A stretch of DNA of 64,000 nucleotides, from the NCBI RefSeq assembly GCF_006442545.2, contig NZ_CP083952.1, forward strand, positions 3,321,001-3,385,000, written 5' to 3'. Shown piece after piece: positions 54,089 to 63,973 of the stretch; position 1 is the first letter of the stretch; each line of letters begins with the position of its first letter. The notes under the pieces were generated by a model. That model was not told the DNA's origin. It searched no databases and saw nothing but the letters and a program-made list of their open reading frames with translations. Both the position numbers and the translations under genes were made by a program. Origin of the DNA: Mesorhizobium sp. B2-1-8. GTDB lineage: Bacteria > Pseudomonadota > Alphaproteobacteria > Rhizobiales > Rhizobiaceae.

Positions 54089-55356
54089 CTTTCGGCCACC
54101 GTTACGCATCGGCTCTGATGTTAATTGCAGCGGCCTTACCCATCGATCTACACGTCGCGATCGGGTCGCAAAACGTCATTCCACCGACAGTGTCGTTGCC
54201 GGCAGACCTGCCGGGCTATCTCCAGTCAACGCAAGATCCGGCATCGGGCAACAGCTTCACGCGCGTTACCAAACCCGGAAACCTTGGCAATGGAGTCGTG
54301 TGTGGAAGGAAGTATTGCAGTCATCGCTATTCGAGCGCCCAAGCCTGGAGCGCTGACCAAAGCCTTCTTGTCATCAGCAACGGCTGCGGTGGCATGTGCT
54401 TCCTCGACGGACACACCTACGCCCCGCTCTTCCACCGGGACCGATCGGGCGGATGCGAGTGGAACCCGCAGGAACCGAGCCAGATGATCTGCGTCCAGGG
54501 CAGGGCAATCTCCAGGTGGACGCCGCGCACCAATCGTGAGGAAGTGATTTTTCACGCGACGAACTATAGCAATCTTCAGTTCGGCCCTAACAAAGGCAAC
54601 CCTAGCCGGGATGGCAATCGCATAGTCGTGCGCGCGGTTCGAGCGGACGGCAAAATGGTGGCCTTCGCCTACGATCTCAAGCAGCAGCGAAAGTTCCAGG
54701 ATATCGATCTTGCTCAACTTGCTGGGGCCAACCGCGCCTGCTCGATCTCTCCGCTAGGCACCAACGTTCTTTGCTTTCAGAACCTTGAAGACGGGACGGA
54801 CCAGATCATGATCTTCTCCGTCGACGGTGTCTTGCGCCAGAAATGGGCGGAGCATCATCGGCCTGGTCACGGCGATATGACCGTCGATGCCGATGGCAGC
54901 GAAATTTATGTGGGCATCAGCAAATCGGAACCGGACAAGTATCAAGTCATCAAGCGGCGGATCTCGGATGGGGCGGTCACCTCACTGATGAAATACGGCG
55001 AAGCCCAGCACGCGTCTCTACGGGCCTTGAATAGGCCGGGCTGGGTATTCTTGAGCTACGCCGGCGATCCGGCGGAAGTGTCAAACCATCCCGATTGGGC
55101 GCCTTACGCAAGGGAAGTGATCGCGCTGCGCACTGATGGCAGTGGATATGTTCGTCGCATCGCGGAGACGCGAAATGTCGTCTTCGACTACTGGAGCGAG
55201 ACACACGCCTCGCCCTCCCCAGACGGCTCGCAGGTTGTCTGGTCAAGCAATTGGGGCGCGCCGGGCGGCCCGGTCCACGATTTTGTCACCCGTGTCGATT
55301 GGTCAGTGTCGGGCACGTCGAGCCAGAAGGAGATTGTGGCAAATGGGCTTCGATAA
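54085..55356 (+). CDS. Secreted beta-propeller (PD40/WD40-like) protein of unknown function
   Basis: 423 residues. The N-terminus MTFGHRYASALMLIAAALPI is a signal peptide. The rest is rich in propeller-like strands: CGGMCFLDGHTYAPLFHRDR, SRDGNRIVVRAVRADGKM, HGDMTVDADGSEIYVGIS, and a C-terminal ETHASPSPDGSQVVWSSNWG. This is the tandem pattern of PD40/TolB-like blades, and it also resembles oligogalacturonate-lyase-type propellers. Six cysteines near the N-terminal third suggest disulfides in the periplasm. It is coupled to both neighbours by overlaps, so it likely acts in EPS modification or assembly. No catalytic residues can be named. Confidence 0.75.
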   Translation: MTFGHRYASALMLIAAALPIDLHVAIGSQNVIPPTVSLPADLPGYLQSTQDPASGNSFTRVTKPGNLGNGVVCGRKYCSHRYSSAQAWSADQSLLVISNGCGGMCFLDGHTYAPLFHRDRSGGCEWNPQEPSQMICVQGRAISRWTPRTNREEVIFHATNYSNLQFGPNKGNPSRDGNRIVVRAVRADGKMVAFAYDLKQQRKFQDIDLAQLAGANRACSISPLGTNVLCFQNLEDGTDQIMIFSVDGVLRQKWAEHHRPGHGDMTVDADGSEIYVGISKSEPDKYQVIKRRISDGAVTSLMKYGEAQHASLRALNRPGWVFLSYAGDPAEVSNHPDWAPYAREVIALRTDGSGYVRRIAETRNVVFDYWSETHASPSPDGSQVVWSSNWGAPGGPVHDFVTRVDWSVSGTSSQKEIVANGLR

Positions 55357-56605
55357 GCGAATTCTACTCGCCGCGCTCGTCGCGGTATCAGCCGCCCAAA
55401 AGGTCGCTGCGGCAGACGCCCCGCTTGTCTATCAATTGTCTCCAGGAGATGTCGTCGAAATAGGAATTGCTTCGATTCCTGAGCGAATTCAGCGTGCCGT
55501 GGTCCAGATGGACGGCACGATCGCGCTTCCCGAAGTTGGCGTGGTATCGGTTGCCGGCCTTACTCCGACTCAACTGCAGACGCGCATGGAAACAATCTTG
55601 CCGACAAAGATTTTTCGCGCGCGGCTGCAGGACGGGCGAGAGCAAATGATTATCATCAAGCCAAGCGACGTGACCGCGGTAATCGCGGAATATCGGCCAA
55701 TCTATGTCACCGGCGATGTCCTTACTCCGGGGCAGCAGCCGTATCGCCCGCTGATGACAGTTCGACAGGCGATAGCCGTTTCCGGTGGATTAAGCCTTTT
55801 GCGTTCAAGAGCAGGCCAAGCGGGACCCGATCCGGTTGATCTGCGCCGCGACTATGAATCGCTTTGGGGCGAGTATATCAAGGACTACTTTCACGGCGCT
55901 CGAATTCGCGCCGAACTGCAAGGTGAGGCGAGCTTTGACCAACACCTGCCGCAGGGATCGCCGTTGCCTGCCAGTGTCGGTACCGCAATAGCGCGGGCTG
56001 AAGCGGAGGCCTTGAAGATTTCAATCAGCGATTTTCAGGCGGAGCAGAGCTATCTCGAAAAAGGCGAGAAAGACACGGCAGATCAGATCGACGTTCTGCT
56101 CAAGCGTCAACAGGTCGAAAACGACGGCGTCAAGGCAGACCAAGACGATCTGGCTAGGGTTACGAAGGTCTTTGAATCGGGCAACCTCACCAACAACAGG
56201 CTCGCCGACGTTCGGCGAGCTTTGCTTCTGTCGTCAAGCGGTGCTCTTCAGACGTCAGTTGAACTGATGAGGGCGCGTCGCCAGGAAGATGACTATGCAA
56301 GGCAGCTGCAACGCGCTGAGAACCAACGGAAAATTGGTCTTCTGACCGAATTGAAGGACACAGATGGGCGTTTGGCGGACAACACCGCAAAACTTCACGC
56401 CGCAAGCCAGAAACTGCAGCCATCCGGAGCGTCGGCCCGACCCTTGCCTATGGCTGGGGAAACAATCCGCGCCAAGGTGTTGATCATTCGCAAGGTCGAC
56501 CAGGAATGGCGAAAGCTGGCTGCCGACGAGGATACCGTCGTTGCGCCCGGAGATACCATCGAGGCGACCTTCAGCAGTGACCTCGAAGGCGTGGCCATCC
56601 AGTAA
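55343..56605 (+). CDS. Polysaccharide export protein (Wza/ExoF-like)
   Basis: 420 residues from ATG 55343 with AAGGAG upstream. A signal-like N-terminus (ILLAALVAVSAAQKVAAADA) leads to the PES domain YQLSPGDVVEIGIASIPERI, then a SLBB-type segment (RPIYVTGDVLTPGQQPYRPL) and a long helical region (about 200-370, many Glu/Asp/Lys/Gln). This is the order seen in rhizobial ExoF-type export proteins rather than classical lipoprotein Wza, as no lipobox is evident. It probably forms the periplasmic/outer-membrane export path with the Wzz-like protein. The 5' end overlaps the propeller gene by 14 bp. Confidence 0.8.
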   Translation: MGFDKRILLAALVAVSAAQKVAAADAPLVYQLSPGDVVEIGIASIPERIQRAVVQMDGTIALPEVGVVSVAGLTPTQLQTRMETILPTKIFRARLQDGREQMIIIKPSDVTAVIAEYRPIYVTGDVLTPGQQPYRPLMTVRQAIAVSGGLSLLRSRAGQAGPDPVDLRRDYESLWGEYIKDYFHGARIRAELQGEASFDQHLPQGSPLPASVGTAIARAEAEALKISISDFQAEQSYLEKGEKDTADQIDVLLKRQQVENDGVKADQDDLARVTKVFESGNLTNNRLADVRRALLLSSSGALQTSVELMRARRQEDDYARQLQRAENQRKIGLLTELKDTDGRLADNTAKLHAASQKLQPSGASARPLPMAGETIRAKVLIIRKVDQEWRKLAADEDTVVAPGDTIEATFSSDLEGVAIQ

Positions 56606-56681
56606 GCAAGTGTGTCGGACTCGCGTGGGGAGGCCGCTGGCTCAAAGTTCGACCGTCAACCAAAATGGAACGGAGGGTTTC

Positions 56682-57584
56682 GTGAAGATCCAGTCCAAGC
56701 CAAGCGCCTCTCCAATGCAGTCAACTGAAGTCGCACCAGCGGCCGGCCCGGCAATCTGCACGTTTGAGACACCTGTCTTGAAAGTTCCTCAGACGAGCCC
56801 CCGAGCTGTTGAGGCCAGAGTGTGGCAGAATCGGCGGGCTGATCGGGAAGGGGATGAAGTCTCGGATAATTATCGCATTAGCCACTGTGCCCGGGGTTAT
56901 GGTGAGCACTACAACAAGACACACGAGTCCGGCTACTATGGCGCCCTGTGGACAAAAATTGAGAAGCCCCTTCTCGTTGACGTTCTCGGTCCCATGGGTG
57001 GTGCCGGCCGAAAGTGCCTCGACTTCGCGTGCGGCACCGGCCGCATCACCAACATAGCCGCCGAACTGTTTGACGAGGTGGTGGGGGTCGATGTCTCCGG
57101 GGCTATGCTCGCCTGTGCACGGGTCCCAGACAATGTGAAACTGCGGCACATCGATATGACAGTCGACCCGCTCGGCGAAACGTTCGACGTTGTAACCGCA
57201 TTTCGTTTCTTCCTGAATGCCGAGGATTCTCTGCGACGAGAGGCCCTGACCGCGATACACGACCAACTGAACGACCAAGGCAGGCTTGTGGCCAACGTAC
57301 ACATGAACGCAACCTCGCCAGTTGGCGTAGCTTGCCGGATGCTAAATCAGGTTTTTGGACGCACACTCCGCAACACGCTGAGCGCCAGTCGATTTAACGA
57401 ATTGCTCGTATCGTCTGGTTTCATCGTTGAGCACCTGATCCCCTACGGTTATCTGCCTCGGCCAGGCCACTTTTTGCCTGGCCTTTGCCAGGCATTGATC
57501 GAGCCAGTGGAGAAGGCATCAAAAACGCTCAAGCTGCCTGGCTCCCTTGCGCAACACTTTTTGGTGGTTGCAAACAAACGATAG
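56682..57584 (+). CDS. Class I SAM-dependent methyltransferase
   Basis: 300 residues from GTG 56682 (GGAGGG five bases upstream). An N-terminal polar extension (about 75 residues) precedes the methyltransferase fold: CLDFACGTGRITNIAAELFD is motif I, VVGVDVSGAML motif II, and FDVVTAFRFFLNAEDSLRRE motif III. It could methylate the EPS or a sugar intermediate and is the last gene before a terminator at 57611-57634. No specific substrate can be assigned. The frame is open upstream to 56541 but overlaps the export gene. Confidence 0.8.
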   Translation: MKIQSKPSASPMQSTEVAPAAGPAICTFETPVLKVPQTSPRAVEARVWQNRRADREGDEVSDNYRISHCARGYGEHYNKTHESGYYGALWTKIEKPLLVDVLGPMGGAGRKCLDFACGTGRITNIAAELFDEVVGVDVSGAMLACARVPDNVKLRHIDMTVDPLGETFDVVTAFRFFLNAEDSLRREALTAIHDQLNDQGRLVANVHMNATSPVGVACRMLNQVFGRTLRNTLSASRFNELLVSSGFIVEHLIPYGYLPRPGHFLPGLCQALIEPVEKASKTLKLPGSLAQHFLVVANKR

Positions 57585-57610
57585 GCTGGTCGCACCGCCG
57601 GGTCGCAATC

Positions 57611-57634
57611 ACACGGGTCTAAAAACCGTGTTTT
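57611..57634 (+). terminator. Intrinsic terminator of the EPS operon
   Basis: ACACGG and CCGTGT enclose GTCTAAAAA and are followed by TTTT, 27 bp after the methyltransferase stop. The stretch 57635-57876 holds the start region of the ABC gene and no other gene. Confidence 0.7.
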
Positions 57635-57876
57635 GACTTCGGCGGCGCTGTCGCTGCAAACTTTCCCACCCCCCGCTATCTTATCCACCGCTTTTGGCAA
57701 GGAAGCCTTGGGTTTCTCGGAAAAGCGTCACGATTTTGCTACATTTTTACCGAAGGCAGATACCTTAGCAACGCTTAATGCTTTCGGTGCGGGACAGGGC
57801 TAGCAAGGAAGAGGGTGTTTACAATCGGCAGGACAAGCGAGTCCATGCGGCCATTTCTCGTAGAGGGTCGCGCACC

Positions 57877-59628
57877 ATGAAGCGATGGAACGGGCCTTCG
57901 ATGGATTTGCGTTCGGCTTTTTCAGGCTGTGTTCCTGGGCTGGCCGGTGTCGGTCTGTTCTCAGCGGTCATCAACATTCTGTCTTTGACAGGATCCATCT
58001 ATATGCTGCAGATCTACGATCGCGTTCTGCCTTCACAGAGCATTCCGACGCTTGTCGGATTCACTATTGGGATGCTTGGTCTGTATGCGGTCTATGGAGT
58101 GCTCGATTTCATACGGCTTCGCCTCTTGGTGCGGATTGGCAGTCGGCTCCATAGAACTCTGCAGCAAAGGGTCTTCGCCATCTCACTGTCCCTGCCGCTC
58201 ATTGCCGGAGAGGACGCAAGCAGGACTCATCCGCTTCGCGATCTGGATCAACTCCGCGGCTTTCTTTCCGGGTTGGGACCGACAGTCGTCTTCGACGCCC
58301 CCTGGATACCATTTTATCTGGTGATCATCTATCTTCTGCACCCTTCGCTTGGAATACTAGCCACAGCAGGCGCGGCTGTTGTCATTACCCTGACAGTGGT
58401 GGCGGAAATTTTTGCGCGCGGACCGGCGATGCACGCGTCCGAAGCACTTTTATCGCAACGCGTTCTTGCCGATTCCGGGCGTCGCAACGCCGAAGTTGTG
58501 CACGCTATGGGTCTTTCCAACCGGATTGGCCATCGCTGGAGCGAAGCGACCCGAGCCTATCTGGCGTACCAGGAGCGGCTTTCCGACGTCGTAGGCGCAG
58601 CCGGCTCGCTAACCAAGGCACTTCGCATGGCGTTACAATCCTCGGTTTTAGGGCTCGGCGCTTATCTTGTTATTGGCGGCGAAGCATCCCCTGGCGTGAT
58701 TATCGCGTCATCCATATTGCTGGGCCGCGCGCTGGCCCCTGTTGATATTGCGATCGCAAACTGGAAGGGTTTCCTGGCTGCTAGGCGCAGCTTCTCCCAG
58801 TTGGCGGCCGTGCTCAGCACTTTTGACGATCACAACGAGCCCATGGAATTGCCCCGCCCGCAGGCACTTCTTGCGGTTGAAGACCTGACGATCGCGCCGC
58901 CGGGCGTGTCGAGGCCGACCGTCTTAAACGTGACTTTCCAATTGCCGAAAGGCTCCGGCATGGCCGTTATCGGCCCGAGCGGCTCTGGCAAGACGACGCT
59001 CGTTCGCGCCCTGGTCGGTGCGTGGAAGCCGCTTCGCGGAACGGTCAGGTTAGACGGAGCCTCGCTCGAGCAATGGAGTTCGGAGCGGGTTGGCGCTCAT
59101 GTTGGTTACCTGCCGCAAGACGTTGAACTGTTTGATGGTACAGTCGCGGACAACATCTCGAGGTTTGGCGGCCAAGGCGATCCCAAAGGCGTTATGGCTG
59201 CCGCCAGGGCGGCGGGTATCGACAAGATGATCATGCGACTTCCAGACGGTTTTCAAACGCGCGTGGGGGAAGGGGGCACTGCTTTGTCGGCGGGGCAGCG
59301 GCAGCTCGTGGGACTGGCCAGGGCACTTTATGGCGAACCATTTCTTGTCGTTCTTGACGAGCCTAATTCAAATCTCGACGTCAGTGGCGATGCTGCGCTG
59401 GCCGGTGCGATCCTGAGCGTTCGTCAGCGTGGTGGGATTGTCATCATTGTGGCTCATCGTCCGTCGGCTCTCACCAACATCGATCGGGTTCTCGTCATGT
59501 CCAATGGCATGCTCCATTCCTTTGGCTCGCGCGAGGATGTGCTGGCGAACGTGGTCCGACCCTTTCCAGCTGCAGAGCGTCCAAGTCCGGTGGTGCCCCT
59601 TCACAAGGGCGTCAGCGGGCATGCCTGA
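57877..59628 (+). CDS. Type I secretion ABC transporter permease/ATPase (PrtD/PrsD-like)
   Basis: About 583 residues from ATG 57877; the frame extends to 57778. The N-terminal membrane domain has several helices (GLFSAVINILSLTGSIYMLQ with the IYDRVLPSQS signature). The C-terminal nucleotide-binding domain has Walker A GPSGSGKTTLVRAL, the ABC signature LSAGQRQLVGLARAL, Walker B FLVVLDEPNSNLD and the H-loop VAHRPSAL. This is the compact PrtD/PrsD class without a peptidase domain, which exports RTX proteins with C-terminal signals. The HlyD-type adaptor follows 11 bp downstream. The RTX protein at 34144 is the obvious local candidate substrate. Confidence 0.9.
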   Translation: MKRWNGPSMDLRSAFSGCVPGLAGVGLFSAVINILSLTGSIYMLQIYDRVLPSQSIPTLVGFTIGMLGLYAVYGVLDFIRLRLLVRIGSRLHRTLQQRVFAISLSLPLIAGEDASRTHPLRDLDQLRGFLSGLGPTVVFDAPWIPFYLVIIYLLHPSLGILATAGAAVVITLTVVAEIFARGPAMHASEALLSQRVLADSGRRNAEVVHAMGLSNRIGHRWSEATRAYLAYQERLSDVVGAAGSLTKALRMALQSSVLGLGAYLVIGGEASPGVIIASSILLGRALAPVDIAIANWKGFLAARRSFSQLAAVLSTFDDHNEPMELPRPQALLAVEDLTIAPPGVSRPTVLNVTFQLPKGSGMAVIGPSGSGKTTLVRALVGAWKPLRGTVRLDGASLEQWSSERVGAHVGYLPQDVELFDGTVADNISRFGGQGDPKGVMAAARAAGIDKMIMRLPDGFQTRVGEGGTALSAGQRQLVGLARALYGEPFLVVLDEPNSNLDVSGDAALAGAILSVRQRGGIVIIVAHRPSALTNIDRVLVMSNGMLHSFGSREDVLANVVRPFPAAERPSPVVPLHKGVSGHA

Positions 59629-59639
59629 GATTCTTCCAA

Positions 59640-60971
59640 GTGTCTGATACGATCACGGCGCCATATGCCACCGGGGAGGATGTGCTCGGATTGCAAGACG
59701 GCGTTCGCGCCAATCTGATGCTAGGTCTTGCAACGACTTTTCTAGTAGTCTTGGGCTGCGGGCTGTGGGTCGGCTTGACCAAGATCGCCGGCGCGGTGAT
59801 TGCGCCAGCCACAGTGGTGGTAGAGACCAACATCAAGAAAGTTCAGCATCTCACGGGTGGTACGATCGGTGCTATCTTCGCCCAGGACGGAGATCATGTT
59901 CAAGCCGGCGACGTGCTGGTCAAGCTGGATGACACATTGACGAGGGCTAATCTGCAAATAATTAGCGAGGATCTCGATCGCGCGACTATCCGCCTTGCCC
60001 GGCTGGAGGCGGAACGGCAAAGCCTTCCGGAAATCCAGGTCCCGCGAGCTGTCCAGGCCAGGATGAGCAACCCTGAGCTGGCGGCTCTTGTCAGTGGTGA
60101 ACGCGCCTTGTTCGACAGCCGTGCGGCGGCACTCAAAGGTCAGAAGGCTCAATTGCAAAGTCGCACAAGACAACTCGAACGTCAGATCGACGGCCTCAAA
60201 TCAGAGCAAGCGGCGGAAGATGAAGCGGTGGCTTTGCTGGATCACGACCTCACGGATGTCGAAGCGTTGTATTCTAAGAAATTGGTTTCAAAGGAAAGAT
60301 TGAGCAAGGCGAGATTGGATAGCACGCGAGCTCACGGAGAATCGGGACGTCTGGCCGCTGCAGTCGCCGAAGCGGAGGCTCGGGTTAGCGAAACTGCGCT
60401 GCAAATTCTCCAACTCGACGAACAAAAGCGCGCCGATGTCACAAGCGAGCTTCGCCAGACCGAAGCCAAGAGCACCGAGCTGAAGGAGCGCAAGATAGTA
60501 GCTCAGGATGAGCTGAGCAAAAGTACGGTCAGGGCTCCGCAGTCTGGAACAATTCAAGAATCATCGATCCACACGGTAGGCGGTGTCGTCGGCCCCGGAG
60601 AAGTGCTCATGATGATTGTGCCGGATACGGACAATCTCGTAGTCGACGCCCTAATCCCGCCGTCGCGTGTAGATGACATTCGCGCCGGCCAACCAGTATC
60701 AATTCGTTTTCCTGCGTTCGACGCCGGTACTACACCCGCCTGCCAAGGGTGGGTTCAGCGCATATCCGCCGATTTGATCAAGGACCAACAGCGTCAGTTG
60801 TCGTATTTTTCAGCGCGTATCAAGGTTGAAAACAAGTCGGACTGCTTAACGGAAGCCAAGGTCCTGAAGCCAGGCATGCCTGCCGAAGTCCACATCAGCA
60901 CAGACGAACGAACTGTATGGTCGTACTTGCTGAAACCGTTCGCTGACCAGATGTCCAGGGCTTTCCGTTAG
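59640..60971 (+). CDS. HlyD-family membrane fusion protein (PrsE-like)
   Basis: 443 residues from GTG 59640. One N-terminal membrane helix (LMLGLATTFLVVLGCGLWVG) anchors the protein, followed by a lipoyl-like segment (KVQHLTGGTIGAIFAQDGDH) and a long coiled coil (about 100-290, rich in Leu/Glu/Gln/Arg). The C-terminal beta domain has STVRAPQSGTIQESSIHTVG and VLMMIVPDTDNLVVDALI. It bridges the ABC transporter to an outer-membrane TolC-type channel, which is not encoded here. A second, broken hlyD lies downstream. Confidence 0.9.
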   Translation: MSDTITAPYATGEDVLGLQDGVRANLMLGLATTFLVVLGCGLWVGLTKIAGAVIAPATVVVETNIKKVQHLTGGTIGAIFAQDGDHVQAGDVLVKLDDTLTRANLQIISEDLDRATIRLARLEAERQSLPEIQVPRAVQARMSNPELAALVSGERALFDSRAAALKGQKAQLQSRTRQLERQIDGLKSEQAAEDEAVALLDHDLTDVEALYSKKLVSKERLSKARLDSTRAHGESGRLAAAVAEAEARVSETALQILQLDEQKRADVTSELRQTEAKSTELKERKIVAQDELSKSTVRAPQSGTIQESSIHTVGGVVGPGEVLMMIVPDTDNLVVDALIPPSRVDDIRAGQPVSIRFPAFDAGTTPACQGWVQRISADLIKDQQRQLSYFSARIKVENKSDCLTEAKVLKPGMPAEVHISTDERTVWSYLLKPFADQMSRAFR

Positions 60972-61734
60972 GCGACAACAGCGCCACCCGACAACGGCAT
61001 ACCGAGGCGAATTTGTGGGGTGGCATTAATAGGATATGGGCGAACCCTTGGACCTGCGTGCCGTGGCGGACACCCCTGTATGATCAAGCTGACCGGAGCG
61101 ATCTGACGAGGATTTTCATCGAAGTCGGCGATCAGCTTGTCGAGCTCATCCTGGGTAGGTCGCGATCGCGCTGGTGCCTTTGCCAACGAGGCCGAGTCTC
61201 TTCAGGGCGATACGCGCCAGCTCTATCTGTTCGATCTTGACCGGAGGCGTCGTCACGCCGGCGCAGTCGCTCGCGGTCGTCGTGCCGGCCGACGCTGCCC
61301 TCGAGATCGAGGCCATGGTGTCGAACAGCGATATCGGGTTTGTTTCTCCCGGGCAGGAGGCGGAGATCAAAATACCTTCAATTTCACGCGCTACGGGCTC
61401 TTGCACGGGCGCGTGCTCGGCGTCTCGCACGACGCCGTCAACAATGAAAAACGCGACGTGCCTCAGGCGAGCCACGATCCGCAGCAGAGAGTTCGACGAC
61501 CGAGACGCGGGGGCAGGGGCTCGCCTAAGTAGCGCGCGTCTCGCTCGACCGCACCCAGATGCGGATCGAGGGCAGATCCGCCGATCTGTCACCCGGCATG
61601 TCGGTCACGGTCGAGATCAAGACCGGCTCACGCCGCATCATCGTAAGCGGTGTTCTCAGGCCACGGCCCTGAGTTCAGAGGCGCGGATGTAAGGCGGGTC
61701 GCCGCCATTCCATGGTCGGTCATCGCGGGCTGCC

Positions 61735-62531
61735 GCGGCCCGGATCGAGCACCGGCGCCTTCGTCTCGTCGGCGAAGAGTTTTGGTGAGGACCTCAGCTT
61801 TCCAAGCAGCCGCTCGTGCACCGGACGTAGATGCCAGGCGGCACGGCCGACCCAGTCGGCGAGCGTCGACCGGTCGAGATTGATGCCCTGCCGGGCGTAG
61901 ATCTGCGCCTGACGATAGAGTGGCAGGTGGTCAGCATATTTGGAGACTAGGACCTGGGCGATCGTTGCCTCGGTCGGAAGGCCGCCTTCGATCAGCCGGG
62001 CGGGTGCCGGAGCCTGAACGACAACGTCCTCGCAGGCGCGGCAGGCATATTTGGGCCGGCGCACGACGATCACACGCAGCCGCGCCGGCACGATGTCGAG
62101 CCGCTCGCTCACGTCTTCGCCGATCCGATGCAGGCCGTTGCGGCAACACGGGCAGGCATGGTCCTCGATGTCGACGACCATCTCCGTGCGCGGCAGATGG
62201 GGTGGCAACGCGCCGCGGTTCGCCCGACGCTTGGCGACACGCGCCTGTCGCTCCGTGGGAGCAGCCTGTTCGTTCTCCTCCTGCCGGCCGCCTCGATCTG
62301 CTCGGCTTCCTCAAGTCCCAGCAGCAGTTGGTCTTCCGGCAGCGTCTCAGCACGACGGCCGAAGCGATGGCGCTGCAATTCCTTAGTGATCTGGACCAGA
62401 CGGGAATTCTCGATGTCGCGCGCCAGGACCATCGCCCTCAGCGCATCCGGATCGTCGGGAAGCTGGTCAGCCGTCATCGCCATGAGCCGATCAGACCATA
62501 TTGGCCGACGGCCCGCGACAGCGGAATCCAC
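61735..62531 (-). pseudogene. IS66 transposase (TnpC), N-terminal half
   Basis: Several frames together give TKELQRHRFGRRAETLPEDQ, LPRTEMVVDIEDHACPCCRN, RPKYACRACEDVVVQAPAPA and LPLYRQAQIYARQGINLDRS, ending at FADETKAPVLDPGRG. This is the first half of an IS66 transposase, including the zinc finger. The catalytic C-terminal half is deleted and at least one frameshift is present. Confidence 0.7.
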
Positions 62532-62552
62532 GCTGATTCACTTCGTCGCGGG

Positions 62553-62909
62553 TCAGCCCGCCTGAACTGGAATGCGGGTCCGGCGCGGCTCGTGGACTCG
62601 CCGCCAATCGAGGCCTTCGAGCAACGCCGAGAGCTGTGCAGCCGTCAACCGCATCACGCCGTCATGCACTTTCGGCCAGCGGAACTCGCCATCCTCCAGA
62701 CGCTTTGCATAAGGCAGACCCCGGTGCCGTCCCAGAAGATCAGCTTGATCCAGTCGGTGCGCTTGGCGCGGAAGACGTAAACGGCGCCGCTGAACGGATC
62801 GGCGCCCATCGTCTCGCGCACCAGGGCGGCCAAGCCTCAGCACCCTTGCGGAAGTCCACTGGCTTCGTCGCTACCATCACCTTGACCGCACCCGTCGGCC
62901 CAATCACGT
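62553..62909 (-). pseudogene. IS66 accessory protein TnpB, frameshifted
   Basis: The start region (GAVKVMVATKPVDFRKGAEA), middle (ADPFSGAVYVFRAKRTDWIK) and end (YAKRLEDGEFRWPKVHDGVM) of TnpB are each present, but in different frames. At least two indels have therefore inactivated it. Confidence 0.65.
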
Positions 62910-63338
62910 CGTCCCCTTCAGCGCGCGGATTACAGCGGCCACTGTCTTGGTATCGGCGCCACGGCCAACGCGCATGGCGATGCCGTCGATCTCAAGCTCA
63001 ATCACGCTGGCGTCTCGGGTGGCTTTCGGGTTCCGCTGCTTCGGTGGATGCCTGGCTATGGGTTCCGGCGCCCCCACCACCGCCGGCACGAAGGCGGGAG
63101 AATCTTGCTACACCGAAACGGTCTGTTTGCGCGCTTCGCGACGCCAGGCGAAGACCTGTTGCGGCCTCAGACCATACCGGCGGGCGACCTCGGAAATGAT
63201 TGCGTTCGGCTCCAGAGTCTCCTCAATGATCCGGGCTTTGTCATCCACCGACCACTGACGCCGGCCGCCAGCACCGTTGATCACCTCGAAACGTCGAGGC
63301 TGTCGCTCAGGGTCAAGCGTAAGGTCAAGTCCAGACAC
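62904..63338 (-). pseudogene. IS66 accessory protein TnpA, frameshifted
   Basis: The N-terminal part is GGRRQWSVDDKARIIEETLE then ISEVARRYGLRPQQVFAWRR, the TnpA helix-turn-helix. The C-terminal part SVIELEIDGIAMRVGRGADT then VAAVIRALKGT lies in another frame. One indel near 63095 separates them. Confidence 0.65.
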
Positions 63339-63485
63339 AAGCCGATCTCCGATCCCAATGCAGAACCGGCAACCTCACAGATTGCGGCCACTCCCGAAAG
63401 GTGGCCCGGAAACACCGAACGTATCATCAGCTACCTTCTTTCGCCGCTCATGCGATACAAGCAGGAGGTCCTGCGCGAGCGGTGA

Positions 63486-63940
63486 GAAGCAGAGGTGCCG
63501 ATCCATCGCGTTGATATGGCTGCGCGGCCCGGTTGTGGTAGGCTTGGCAAACCCCCATAGAGCGCCTCAGCGCGTGTCGAACAGGCGCTAGTCCATGTAT
63601 GGCAGAATCCATCTGTACGGATGTCCGCTTTTAAAGGCGATCGCGGGAAGCTTGCCGGTTGGTAGCCGGAGCCGGGAAAGGACGCAGAGCGATGTTGCCA
63701 AGCATTGGGAGTCCGCAGTCAAGCTGGTCGCGGCCCTGGAAGAGGAAGGCGCGGCGGAGCACCGTGGCGATGTTGCGGTCTTGTGACTCGACCACACTTG
63801 GCGCCTGCAGCCCGTCTGAGAGCGTGGCGGCAGCCAGGCGCGATCAATCGCTGAAAGCGGCGTGGAAACTCAGCCTAGCCAACTCACCAATTCGGCCCCG
63901 TGGATATCTCCACGAAAAAGTTCAAAAACTTGAGAAAGCG
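63486..63940. other. Leader region upstream of rRNA-type promoter
   Basis: About 455 bp with no convincing gene; short frames lack similarity. It is presumably upstream DNA of an rRNA operon. Confidence 0.4.
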
Positions 63941-63943
63941 GTG

Positions 63944-63973
63944 TTGACAGTTTGTCGGGGTGGCGACTATATA
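63944..63973 (+). promoter_or_regulatory. Strong sigma-70 promoter, rRNA-operon type
   Basis: A perfect TTGACA at 63944-63949 is followed, after 17-18 bp, by CTATATA (63967-63973). A G/C-rich start region (CGCCTCACGAACGAGGGCG) follows. The sequence style matches promoters preceding 16S rRNA in rhizobia; the rRNA gene itself would lie beyond the window. Confidence 0.65.

Larger units (their letters stand above)
61646..63418 (-). mobile_element. IS66-family element remnant
   Basis: All three IS66 ORFs are recognisable on the minus strand, each frameshifted or truncated. The left end begins GTAAGCGGTGTT, a typical IS66 terminus, directly after hlyD codons for SRRII. The right end carries the inner match CGGTGTT (reverse complement) before hlyD resumes. 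An 8-bp duplication cannot be fixed; ATCATC is common to both flanks. Confidence 0.65.
61235..63485 (+). pseudogene. Second HlyD-type adaptor gene, degenerate and interrupted by IS66-like DNA
   Basis: Fragments of the C-terminal HlyD domain are seen: GGVVTPAQSLAVVVPADAAL then EIEAMVSNSDIGFVSPGQEA; in the next frame NTFNFTRYGLLHGRVLGVSH; and SPGMSVTVEIKTGSRRII ending at 61645. After about 1.77 kb of IS66-like DNA the very C-terminus resumes at 63421 with ERIISYLLSPLMRYKQEVLR and stops at 63485. The gene is broken by a frameshift, by the insertion, and by loss of its 5' half. Confidence 0.75.
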
